Shown here: positions 19,221-27,191 of the stretch, piece after piece
How the letters are laid out: the number at the start of each line of letters is the position of its first letter
How positions within the stretch are numbered: position 1 is the first letter of the stretch
The notes under the pieces: model-generated
Told to the model about the DNA's origin: nothing
What the model saw: the letters and a program-made list of their open reading frames with translations, nothing else
Databases searched by the model: none
Assembly: GCF_021401125.1 (NCBI RefSeq)
Contig: NZ_JACBFQ010000005.1
Coordinates: 1-64,000, forward strand
Direction of reading: 5' to 3'
From: Xanthobacter sp. NM-59
GTDB taxonomy: Bacteria; Pseudomonadota; Alphaproteobacteria; Rhizobiales; Xanthobacteraceae
DNA length: 64,000 bases
Program-made: the position numbers and the translations under genes

Positions 19221-19304
19221 GCGGGCCCGCTCCGCCCGCTCATCTTGAGCGGCCCTGAGCGGAAAGCGCTCATGAGCGCCGCTCAGGGGAGCGCTTTCCG
19301 CTCA
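19218..19304 (+). promoter_or_regulatory. Array of TGAGCGG inverted repeats, probable activator sites
   Basis: Several nested dyads begin at the regulator stop codon. GAGCGGGCCCGCTC lies at 19219-19232. CCGCTCA/TGAGCGG lies at 19236-19252. A perfect 16-bp inverted repeat, TGAGCGGAAAGCGCTC, occupies 19256-19271 with its complement at 19289-19304. A central TGAGCGCCGCTCA lies at 19273-19285. The long repeat centres ~125 bp upstream of the expected start of the -24/-12 promoter at 19378, a typical distance for NtrC-type enhancer sites. It could also act as a terminator for the regulator gene, but no U-run follows. Confidence 0.65.
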
Positions 19305-19377
19305 GCCCTGCGCGCGCCGATCATCGCCCCTGCGAAAATCGCAAGGCTCTGCAAGCCGCTACGCGCCCGCCTCCTTC

Positions 19378-19393
19378 TGGCACGGCCTTTGCT
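19378..19393 (+). promoter_or_regulatory. Sigma-54 (-24/-12) promoter of the transporter operon
   Basis: TGGCACGGCCTTTGCT matches the TGGCACG-N4-TTGC[A/T] consensus at every specified position, with GG and GC exactly 12 nt apart. Transcription should start near 19405, about 45 nt before the first binding-protein gene. A sigma-54 activator gene lies immediately upstream. Confidence 0.9.
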
Positions 19394-19448
19394 GTTCCCT
19401 CCCTAACAAAAATGAAACGAGCGAGCGCTCGAAAGGGAGGATGGAGCC

Positions 19449-20804
19449 GTGGAGACGCGGAAGCTGGGTCATCATCCGGTGTACCGAGGGATGCGAAGCG
19501 CGCTGAAGCGCCTCGCGCTCGCCGGCTGCCTGTTGATGGGCGCCAGCCTTGCCGCCCACGCGGAGCGCATCGAGCTCGGCGCCTCTCCCAAGGAAGCGGA
19601 CGCGGTGGTGGGCTGCATCTATCCCATGACCGGCCGCGCGGCCATTTACGGCGAAGACAGCGTGCAGGGCATCCGCCTCGCCCTGAAGGACATCGCCGAT
19701 GGGCGGGTGACGGGAAAGCCCGGTCCGCGCCTGCGGGTGATCGTCGACGATGCGCTTTCGAAGGCCTCCTACGGCCTGCGACTGGCTGAGAACTTCATCG
19801 ACAAGGACCATGTGAACTTCCTGTGCGGCATGGTCTCTTCCGGCGTGGCGCAGGCGGTGAGCGACGTGGCGCGGCGGCGCAACATCATCCTCATCGGCAC
19901 CGACCACGCCTCCTCCCGCCTCACCATCGAGGCGGAGCATCCCCATTATTTCCGCGTTTCCAACGACAGCTGGACCTCCAACGCGGCCGGCGCGCGCTAT
20001 CTGCGCGACATCCGCGCCAAGGAGCCGTGGCAGCGCATCGCCATCCTCAATCCCGATTACGAATACGGCCACGTCTCCCGCGACGACCTTTTGGCGTCCA
20101 TGGACCGGCTGGGCATGAAATACGAGGTGGTGGCGGAGCTGTGGCCCAAGCTCTACGAGCCCGATTACTCCTCCTACATCCAGGCCCTGAAGGACCTGAA
20201 GCCGGATATCGTGGTGACGGCGCTGTGGGGCGGCGACTTCCTGGCCTTCCTGAAGCAGGCGCAGGCCACCGACCTGTTCTCCCAGATGCGGGTCGCGAAC
20301 TTCGACACCGGCGCCAATTACGACGTGCTGGTGCAGCTGGGCGCCCAGCCGCCGCCCGGCCTCATCCTCTCCGCCCGCCACCACAACAACTGGCCGCAAA
20401 CGGAAGAGAACCGCCATTTCGTGGAGGGCTTCCGGTCCATGGTGGGGCGCTATCCCACCTATGCGGCGGAGGGGGCATACACCGGCATGGTGGCGATCGC
20501 GAAGGCAGTGGCCGAGGTGGGCAACGCCACTGACGACACCGCCCTGATCAATGCGCTCGAAGGCATGCGCCTGAAGCTGCCGGAAGATCCGGAGGGCTAT
20601 GCCTCCGCCATCGATCCGCTCACCCACCAGATCCTGCAGGCGCAGGCCGTGGGCACCCCAGTTCCCAACGACCACTTCCCCCCCGCCAAGGCCATGCTGG
20701 GCAACATCCGCGCCTATTCGGCCGAGGACCTGCGCCCGCCGCCCGACCTCGTGCGCGCCCGCCGCGCCGCCGCTCGCCATGGGGCCGACAGCCCCACCCA
20801 ATGA
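19449..20804 (+). CDS. ABC transporter periplasmic binding protein (Leu/Ile/Val-type), first copy
   Basis: This is a type I periplasmic-binding-fold protein. A signal peptide around MRSALKRLALAGCLLMGASL ends AHA. The fold motifs include VGCIYPMTGRAAIYGEDSVQ, LAENFIDKDHVNFLCGMVSS and YPTYAAEGAYTGMVA. The GTG at 19449 is preceded by AGGGAGGATGGAG. An ATG at 19491 would give a shorter leader. It is the first gene after the sigma-54 promoter, with a second, different binding protein 28 nt downstream. The ligand is unknown. The adjacent alcohol and aldehyde dehydrogenases suggest a small alcohol or hydroxy acid. Confidence 0.87.
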   Translation: METRKLGHHPVYRGMRSALKRLALAGCLLMGASLAAHAERIELGASPKEADAVVGCIYPMTGRAAIYGEDSVQGIRLALKDIADGRVTGKPGPRLRVIVDDALSKASYGLRLAENFIDKDHVNFLCGMVSSGVAQAVSDVARRRNIILIGTDHASSRLTIEAEHPHYFRVSNDSWTSNAAGARYLRDIRAKEPWQRIAILNPDYEYGHVSRDDLLASMDRLGMKYEVVAELWPKLYEPDYSSYIQALKDLKPDIVVTALWGGDFLAFLKQAQATDLFSQMRVANFDTGANYDVLVQLGAQPPPGLILSARHHNNWPQTEENRHFVEGFRSMVGRYPTYAAEGAYTGMVAIAKAVAEVGNATDDTALINALEGMRLKLPEDPEGYASAIDPLTHQILQAQAVGTPVPNDHFPPAKAMLGNIRAYSAEDLRPPPDLVRARRAAARHGADSPTQ

Positions 20805-20832
20805 CAATCCGGTTCAAAAGGGAGAACCTCAA

Positions 20833-22164
20833 GTGAAGAACGCCCAATCCACGACCACGCGCGTCGCCGGTCGCATCGCGGCGGGTGTCGCCGCCGCCGC
20901 CCTCGCCTCCACCATGCTGGCGGGCGTCGCCCAGGCGGCTGAGAACGGCAAGTTCCGCGTCGGCATCGTCACCTTCCTGTCCGGCCCGGCCGCCGGCCCG
21001 TTCGGCATTCCCTCCGCCAATGCCGCCAAGGTCATCGTGGAAGGCCTGAACAAGGGTGCCCTGCCCGCCCCCTACGCCTCCAAGGGCATCAACGGCGCCG
21101 AGATCGAGGCCGTCATCATCGACGAGGCCGGCGGCGCCACCAAGCAGGTGGAAGAGTTCCGCAACCTGGTGCAGCGCCAGAAGGTGGACGCCGTGGTGGG
21201 CTACATCTCCTCGGGCGACTGCCTTGCCATCGCCCCGGTCGCGGAAGAGCTGAAGGCGCTCACCGTGTTCTATGATTGCGGCACCTCGCGCCTGTTCTCG
21301 GAGGACACGAAGCCTAAGTACAGCTTCCGCACCGGCCTCGACGCCGCTGTCGACAATATCGGCGCGGCCCGCTACCTCGCGGCCACCAAGCCCGACATCA
21401 CCAAGATCGCCGGCATTCAGCAGAACTATGCCTGGGGCCAGGACAGCTGGCACGATTTCACCCTCGCCATCGCCCAGACCATGCCGAAGGTGAAGGTGGT
21501 CGAGAACCAGATGCCGAAGGTGTTCCAGGGCCAGTATGGCGCTGAAATCTCGGCGCTCTCGGTGAAGAAGCCTGAGGTGGTGCACTCCTCCTTCTGGGGC
21601 GGCGACATGGAAGCCTTCGTGCTCCAGGCCAATGCCCGCGGCCTGCTGGACGACGCCACCGTGGTGCTGACCTGCGGCGAGTCCGCCCTCGACCGCTTCA
21701 AGGACCAGGCCCCCAACGGCTCCATCATCGGCGCCCGCGGCCCGTTCGGCGCCTTCGCCCCCAAGAATGCCCTGAACGACTGGTTCGTGAAGTCCTACAC
21801 CGACACCTATTCCATGGCCCCCACCTATCCGGCCACCAAGATGGCCCAGGCCATTCTCGGCCTGAAGGCGGCGGCCGAGAAGGCCGGTGGCGGCAACGGC
21901 ACCGTGCCCACCGCGGACGCCATCTCCGACGCCTTCAAGGGCTCCACCTTCGAGTCCGTCGCCGGCACCGTGAAGATGGATCGCGCCGATGGCCACCAGG
22001 CCGTGCAGCCCATCTCCTACGGCACCTACAAGTATGATCCGAAGACCGGCAAGGCCACCATCGAGAACGTCATGACCTTCTCGGGTGACTGCGTGACCCC
22101 GCCGGACGGCACCACCTCCGACGCCTGGATCAAGGCCGGCTTCCCCGGCGCCAAGTGCAACTGA
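20833..22164 (+). CDS. ABC transporter periplasmic binding protein, second copy
   Basis: The GTG at 20833 follows AAGGGAGAACC and gives 443 residues with a signal peptide ending AQA. The mature protein has FRVGIVTFLSGPAAGPFGIP, EIEAVIIDEAGGATKQVEEF, VVGYISSGDCLAIAPVAEEL and TYPATKMAQAILGLKAA, all of the Leu/Ile/Val-binding type. It differs clearly in sequence from the binding protein encoded just upstream, so this is not a recent duplication. It is followed by a hairpin at 22241-22268 and then the permease genes. That arrangement often allows higher expression of the binding protein. Confidence 0.9.
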   Translation: MKNAQSTTTRVAGRIAAGVAAAALASTMLAGVAQAAENGKFRVGIVTFLSGPAAGPFGIPSANAAKVIVEGLNKGALPAPYASKGINGAEIEAVIIDEAGGATKQVEEFRNLVQRQKVDAVVGYISSGDCLAIAPVAEELKALTVFYDCGTSRLFSEDTKPKYSFRTGLDAAVDNIGAARYLAATKPDITKIAGIQQNYAWGQDSWHDFTLAIAQTMPKVKVVENQMPKVFQGQYGAEISALSVKKPEVVHSSFWGGDMEAFVLQANARGLLDDATVVLTCGESALDRFKDQAPNGSIIGARGPFGAFAPKNALNDWFVKSYTDTYSMAPTYPATKMAQAILGLKAAAEKAGGGNGTVPTADAISDAFKGSTFESVAGTVKMDRADGHQAVQPISYGTYKYDPKTGKATIENVMTFSGDCVTPPDGTTSDAWIKAGFPGAKCN

Positions 22165-22240
22165 CCCAGGCGACGGCGCGCCGTCCGGCGTGCCGTTCCC
22201 AGATCGGGATCGCCTGACCGGCACTGATCCCGTGACCCGA

Positions 22241-22268
22241 GGGCCGGCGGCTCCCCCGCCGCCGGCCC
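22241..22268 (+). terminator. Intra-operon hairpin between binding protein and permease genes
   Basis: GGGCCGGCGGC at 22241-22251 pairs perfectly with GCCGCCGGCCC at 22258-22268 across a 6-nt loop. There is no U-run, so it is more likely an attenuator or mRNA-stability hairpin than a full terminator. A further palindrome, GACGGCGCGCCGTC, lies at 22172-22185. Confidence 0.55.
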
Positions 22269-22324
22269 GTTCGCCCCCGAGACGACGCTCCCAAGACGAC
22301 GTCCCCCAAGACGGATGCGGTCCT

Positions 22325-23224
22325 ATGCTGAGCTTTTTCGCCGTGTTGATCGACGGCACCATCTATGCGTCCTGGCTGTTCCTGGTCGCCGCCGGCCTGA
22401 CGGTGATCTACGGCGTCATGCGCATTCTCAACATGGCCCATGGCTCCTTCTATGCCATCGGCGCCTACACGGCCGCGTCCGCGATCGGCTGGTATTTCGC
22501 CGACGGGTCGGGATCGGCCGGCATGAGCTTCCTGATCCTCATCGGCGCCGCGCTGGTGGCCGGCCTCGTGGTCGGCCTCGCGGTGGAACGCGGGCTGCTC
22601 CAGTTCATGTATGGGCGCGATGAGATCCTGATGGTGATCATCACCTACGCCCTGCTGCTGATCCTCGAGGACGGCATGAAGCTGGTGTTCGGCGTGAACC
22701 CGTATTTCGCCTACCAGCCCTATACCGCGCTCGGCCGCTCCACCATCGCCGGGCTGAAGGTCTCCAATTACGACCTGGTGCTGATCGGCATCGCCATCAC
22801 CGTGGGCGTTGCCCTATGGGCGTGGCTGGAGCGCACCAATCTGGGCAAGATCCTGCGCGCCGTGATCCATGACCGGGAAGTGGCCCGGGCCATGGGCGTG
22901 AACGTGCGGCGCATGTTCACCCTCACCTTTCTCATCGGCACCACGCTCGGCGCCCTGGCCGGTGCGCTGACCGCGCCGTCCATCTCGGTGGTGCCGGGCA
23001 TCGGCGTGGAAGTGATCGTCCTCGCCTTCGCCGTGGTGGTCGTTGGCGGCATGGGTTCCATCGAGGGCGCCGCCGTGGGCGCGCTGCTGTTGGGCCTGTC
23101 CCGCGCCGCCGCCGTGCACTTCGCCCCCCAGTTCGAGCTGTTCGTGATTTACGGCGTCATGTCCCTGGTGCTGGCCATCCGGCCGCAGGGCCTGTTCGGC
23201 CGCACGCTCGCAAGGAAGATCTGA
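22325..23224 (+). CDS. ABC transporter permease, LivH type
   Basis: This 299-residue membrane protein begins MLSFFAVLIDGTIYASWLFL and has about eight hydrophobic helices. The LivH signature MRILNMAHGSFYAIGAY is present, as is VVVVGGMGSIEGAAVGALLLG near the C-terminus. The ATG at 22325 fits the family start. It is followed 3 nt later by the LivM-type gene. It forms one half of the membrane channel for the substrate delivered by the upstream binding proteins. Confidence 0.93.
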   Translation: MLSFFAVLIDGTIYASWLFLVAAGLTVIYGVMRILNMAHGSFYAIGAYTAASAIGWYFADGSGSAGMSFLILIGAALVAGLVVGLAVERGLLQFMYGRDEILMVIITYALLLILEDGMKLVFGVNPYFAYQPYTALGRSTIAGLKVSNYDLVLIGIAITVGVALWAWLERTNLGKILRAVIHDREVARAMGVNVRRMFTLTFLIGTTLGALAGALTAPSISVVPGIGVEVIVLAFAVVVVGGMGSIEGAAVGALLLGLSRAAAVHFAPQFELFVIYGVMSLVLAIRPQGLFGRTLARKI

Positions 23225-23227
23225 CCC

Positions 23228-24229
23228 ATGCGCCTCGACAAGACTGAACTCGCATTGATCGGCCTTGCGGTCGTCCTGCTCCTGGGCGGGCTGTTCGCGG
23301 CCCCCGGCTGGCTGATCTTCCTTCTCACCGTCGCCCTCGCCAAGGCTCTCGTCGTCCAGGGCGTGGTGATGCAGATGAAAGCCGGCCTCGTCTCCTTCGG
23401 CCAAGGCCTGTTCTACTGCGTGGGCGGCTATGCGGTCGGCATGGGTGGCCAGTTCCTGGGCATCTCCGCCGGCCTCGTCCTGCTCGCCATCGGTGTGGTG
23501 GCGGCGGTGGTGCTCGCCATGATCCTGGGCCTGCTGATGACCCGCTATCGCGAGATCTATTTCGCGATGCTGTCGCTGGCCTTCTCCATGATCCTCTATG
23601 GCGTGCTGGTGAAGAGCCAGGAGCTCGGCTCCACCGACGGCTTCAACGTCAACAGCTGGACCCTGCTGGGCCAGACCATTTCCGGCGGCGAGCAGGCCAC
23701 CCACGCGGTGTTCGTGCTCACCGTCATTGCGGCGGCGGCGGTGGCCTTCTTCCTCAACCGCTACTACCGTTCCTCCGTGGGCATGACCTGCGAGGCGATC
23801 CGCGAGAACGAGGTGCGCGTCGAATATCTCGGCCTGTCCCCGCGCTGGATCAATTACGCGAACTATGTGGCGGCGGCGGCGGTGTCGGCGCTGGGCGGCG
23901 GCCTCACGGCGCTGGCCACCGGCCATGTGGACCCCGACATGGCCTATTGGACCACCTCCGGCGAATTCGTCTTCATCGCCCTCCTGGGCGGCACGGGCAG
24001 CGTGTTCGCGCCGTTCCTCGCGGCCATCGTGTTCTCGCTGGTGCGCACCTATGCCATCGAGTTCCTGCCCAATGCCTGGCAGATGATCCTCGGCTTCACC
24101 CTGCTCGGCATCGTTGTGTTCCTGCCCAAGGGCCTGTGGAGCCTGTTCACCCGCGCGCGGGTGGATGCCCCGGTTTCCGCCGCCCCCTCCTCCACCTCGA
24201 ACACCCGCACGGGAGGCGCCCGCGCATGA
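23228..24229 (+). CDS. ABC transporter permease, LivM type
   Basis: The 333-residue protein has about ten hydrophobic helices. LivM features include MKAGLVSFGQGLFYCVGGYA, LMTRYREIYFAMLSLAFSMI and FVFIALLGGTGSVFAPFLAA. It lies between livH- and livG-type genes, and its stop overlaps the livG-type start by 4 nt. The C-terminal ~20 residues are Ser/Thr/Ala-rich. Confidence 0.92.
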   Translation: MRLDKTELALIGLAVVLLLGGLFAAPGWLIFLLTVALAKALVVQGVVMQMKAGLVSFGQGLFYCVGGYAVGMGGQFLGISAGLVLLAIGVVAAVVLAMILGLLMTRYREIYFAMLSLAFSMILYGVLVKSQELGSTDGFNVNSWTLLGQTISGGEQATHAVFVLTVIAAAAVAFFLNRYYRSSVGMTCEAIRENEVRVEYLGLSPRWINYANYVAAAAVSALGGGLTALATGHVDPDMAYWTTSGEFVFIALLGGTGSVFAPFLAAIVFSLVRTYAIEFLPNAWQMILGFTLLGIVVFLPKGLWSLFTRARVDAPVSAAPSSTSNTRTGGARA

Positions 24230-25026
24230 GCCCGATCCTCGAAACCCGCAAGCTGAACAAGTCGTTCGGGGCGGTCACCGCCGCCAAGGACCTCAACGTC
24301 AAGATCGATAAGGGCGAGATCGTCGGCGTCATCGGCGCCAATGGCGCGGGCAAGACCACGTTCATCAACATGGTCACCGGCTATCTGCCGCCCACCTCCG
24401 GCGAGATCTTCATGGACGGCAAGGCCATTTTGGGCCTCGCCCCGCGCGCCATCACCCGCGCGGGCCTTGCCCGCTCGTTCCAGGTGGCCCAGCTCTTCCC
24501 GGAACTGACGGTGCTGGACAATCTCGTGATCGCGCTCGCCGCCGCCGAGAGCCCGCACCCCTCCTTCCTGAAGCCCCTGCACACCAAGGCGCGGGTGGCC
24601 AAGGCCGAGGAGATCCTCGCCGAGTTCAAGGTGGCGAGCTATCGCGATGCCCGCGTGACCGCCGTGCCCCAGGGCTCGCGCAAGCTCATCGACATCGCCA
24701 TGGCGATGATCGGTAATCCCAAGATGCTGCTGCTCGACGAGCCCACCTCCGGCGTGAGCGTGGACGAGAAGGGCGACCTGATGGACACTGTGATGGCCGC
24801 GGTGCGCCATCACGGCCTCACCGTGCTGTTCGTGGAGCACGACATGGAGGTGGTGCGCCGCTACGTCTCGCGCATCCTCGCTTTCTACAGCGGGGAAATC
24901 ATCGCCGACGGTCCGCCCGACGCGGTGCTGGCGAATGAGCGCGTGCGCGAGCTCGTCACCGGGCACACCGACCACAAGAGCGCCAGCCAGAAGGGCGCCG
25001 CGCAGCAGGGGAGTTCCGTGGCATGA
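24226..25026 (+). CDS. ABC transporter ATP-binding protein, LivG type
   Basis: This 266-residue ATPase has Walker A GANGAGKTTF, followed by INMVTGYLPPTSGEIFMDG. Walker B is MLLLDEPTSGV, and the H-loop His is in VLFVEHDMEVV. The usual LSGGQ signature is degenerate: the segment reads VPQGSRKLIDIAMAMIG, a variant tolerated in LivG-like proteins. The ATG at 24226 overlaps the upstream stop (ATGA), and its own 3' end overlaps livF by 4 nt. Confidence 0.93.
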   Translation: MSPILETRKLNKSFGAVTAAKDLNVKIDKGEIVGVIGANGAGKTTFINMVTGYLPPTSGEIFMDGKAILGLAPRAITRAGLARSFQVAQLFPELTVLDNLVIALAAAESPHPSFLKPLHTKARVAKAEEILAEFKVASYRDARVTAVPQGSRKLIDIAMAMIGNPKMLLLDEPTSGVSVDEKGDLMDTVMAAVRHHGLTVLFVEHDMEVVRRYVSRILAFYSGEIIADGPPDAVLANERVRELVTGHTDHKSASQKGAAQQGSSVA

Positions 25027-25667
25027 CGCTCGCCATCTCCAATCTCGACGTCTCCATCGCCGGCATCCCGATCCTGCGCGGCGTGACGATGGAAATCCCC
25101 TCGGGCAAGATGGTCGGCCTCATCGGCCGCAATGGCGCGGGCAAGACAACCTTGATCCGCTCCATCATGGGCCTCACCGCCATTTCCGGGAACATCGTGT
25201 TCGACGGCACCTCCATCGGCGACAAGGAGGCCCATACCCGCGCCGGCATGGGCATCAGCTACCTGCCGGAGGACCGCCGCCTCATCCCCTCGCTGACGGT
25301 GGAAGAGAACATCCTGATGCCGGCCTGGGCCAACAAGCTGAAGGATGCCCCCGCCCGGCTGGAGTGGATCTATTCGCTGATGCCGGAGATCGCCCAGTAT
25401 CGCGACCGCAAGGCGCTGCAGCTTTCCGGCGGCCAGCAGAAGCTGGTGGCGTTGGGTCGCGCGCTCATGCCCGCCCGGCGCCTGCTGCTGCTCGACGAGC
25501 CGTTCGAGGGCGTGGCGCCGGTGCTTTCCCGCCGCCTCACCGAGGTGATCGGCAAGCTGCGCAGCGAGGGCCTGTGCGTGCTCCTCTCGGAATCCGACGC
25601 CACCCACTCGTCCGATCTCGTCGACCAGGTGTTCAACATCGAGCGCGGCGTGGTCACCACCAACTGA
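25023..25667 (+). CDS. ABC transporter ATP-binding protein, LivF type
   Basis: The 214-residue ATPase has Walker A GRNGAGKTTL, signature LSGGQQKLVALGRAL, Walker B RLLLLDEPFEGVAP, and a switch region ending VLLSESDATHSSDLVD. The canonical switch His is therefore replaced by Ser/Asp, giving LLSESD instead of VVEHD/VEQN. It is about 20 residues shorter than typical LivF. It probably pairs with the LivG-type ATPase in the same complex. Confidence 0.92.
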   Translation: MTLAISNLDVSIAGIPILRGVTMEIPSGKMVGLIGRNGAGKTTLIRSIMGLTAISGNIVFDGTSIGDKEAHTRAGMGISYLPEDRRLIPSLTVEENILMPAWANKLKDAPARLEWIYSLMPEIAQYRDRKALQLSGGQQKLVALGRALMPARRLLLLDEPFEGVAPVLSRRLTEVIGKLRSEGLCVLLSESDATHSSDLVDQVFNIERGVVTTN

Positions 25668-25701
25668 CCCCGCCCCCGTCCTCGTTTCCAGAGCATTCGC
25701 G

Positions 25702-26859
25702 ATGAACCTGAACTTCTCCTTCGAAACCACCCCTTACGTCATCCAGGAGATCGGCGGCGCCACGCGCTTGCCCGCCCTCGCGGCGGAGCTCGGCGCAAAG
25801 AGGCCGATGATCGTGACCGATGCCGGCCTCGTGAAGTTCGGCGTGATCGCGCCCGTTCTTGAGGCTTTCGCCGCCGCCGGCCAGCCGGTGGAGGTGTTCA
25901 CCGACGTCCAGGCCGATCCGCCGGAAGAGGTGGTGCTCGCCACCGTCGCGGCCGCCAAGGCCGCGGGGGCCGACACCATCATCGGCATTGGCGGCGGTAG
26001 CTCCATGGATACGGCGAAGCTCGTCGCCCTGCTGCTGGGCGCGGAACAGGCTTTGCCCGAGATCTATGGCATCGGCCTCGCGCGCGGGCCACGCCTGCCG
26101 CTGATCCAGGTGCCCACCACCGCCGGCACCGGCTCGGAGGTGACGCCCATCTCCATCGTCACCACCCCGACCCATGAGAAGAAGGGCGTGGTGAGCCCCC
26201 TGCTCTATCCCGACATCGCGGTGCTGGACGCGACCCTGACCACCGGCCTGCCGCCGGCTGTCACCGCCGCCACCGGCATCGACGCCATGGTGCACGCCAT
26301 CGAGGCCTACACCAGCAAGCACAAGAAGAATGCCGTCTCCGATGCGCTCGCGGTAAAGGCCCTGAGCCTGCTCACGGCCAACATGGATCGCGTGATCGCC
26401 GACGGAGCCGACGTGGAAGCCCGCTCCGCCATGCTGCAGGGCTCCATGCTGGCGGGCATGGCCTTCGCCAATGCCCCAGTGGCGGCGGTGCACGCGCTGG
26501 CCTATCCGCTCGGCGGTCACTTCCATGTACCCCACGGCCTGTCCAACGCGCTGGTGCTCACCCCGGTGCTGCACTTCAACAAACCGGCCGCCACCGCGCT
26601 CTATGCGGAGCTGGCGGGGGTGGTGCTGCCGGGCCAGCGCTTCTCCAGCGAATATGCGGCGGCCGATGCCTTCATCGGCTTCATGCAGGAGATGGTGGCG
26701 CGCATGCCCTTCGCCCAGCGCCTCACCGAGGTGGGCGTGGCCGAAGCGGACCTGGAGCGCCTCGCGGTGGACGCCATGAAGGTGGAGCGGCTGTTGATGA
26801 ACAATCCGCGCCCCGTCTCCAAGGATGACGCCTTCGCCATCTACCAGTCGGTGCTGTAA
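25702..26859 (+). CDS. Iron-containing (group III) alcohol dehydrogenase, first copy
   Basis: This 385-residue protein has the NAD-binding loop GIGGGSSMDTAKLVALL and the PTTAGTGSEVTPISIV signature. Metal ligands appear in GIDAMVHAIEAYTS (Asp, His) and AVHALAYPLGGHFHVPHGLS (His, His). It starts 34 nt after the livF-type gene and is probably in the same operon. Group III enzymes oxidise small alcohols, diols or hydroxy acids such as 4-hydroxybutyrate. The SSADH-type enzyme that follows makes an aldehyde-acid route attractive, but the exact substrate is inference. Confidence 0.9.
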   Translation: MNLNFSFETTPYVIQEIGGATRLPALAAELGAKRPMIVTDAGLVKFGVIAPVLEAFAAAGQPVEVFTDVQADPPEEVVLATVAAAKAAGADTIIGIGGGSSMDTAKLVALLLGAEQALPEIYGIGLARGPRLPLIQVPTTAGTGSEVTPISIVTTPTHEKKGVVSPLLYPDIAVLDATLTTGLPPAVTAATGIDAMVHAIEAYTSKHKKNAVSDALAVKALSLLTANMDRVIADGADVEARSAMLQGSMLAGMAFANAPVAAVHALAYPLGGHFHVPHGLSNALVLTPVLHFNKPAATALYAELAGVVLPGQRFSSEYAAADAFIGFMQEMVARMPFAQRLTEVGVAEADLERLAVDAMKVERLLMNNPRPVSKDDAFAIYQSVL

Positions 26860-27191
26860 GGCTAGCGGCCCGGGGGCGCGCTTCCCAACGCGCCTCGCGG
26901 GCCATTGCCCGAGCCCGCGCGGCGTTTGGGCAAGACCTGCCCGATAACGCGCACGGCTCCGGGGCCAAGTGTCCGGAAGGACACGGCCAGCTCCTGCGCC
27001 GGCCCCTTCCCCCGTCCACGTACGAACCGGCACCAGCCCATGCCCTGCCGGTTCCGCATCCCGTGGACATCAGCGACCTGTGCGTTGCGCCGCCGAGCCG
27101 GGGCGTCCATGCCTGTGCCGCGTGAGAAGCATGGCGACCCCGACGCCGCCATCACCGGTTACCCGAATTCCTGCCGAGGAGGCATCAAGCC
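26860..27191. other. Intergenic region before the aldehyde dehydrogenase gene
   Basis: About 330 bp contains no supported gene. No sigma-54 consensus or strong terminator is evident. It may carry a secondary promoter for the aldehyde dehydrogenase. Confidence 0.35.
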
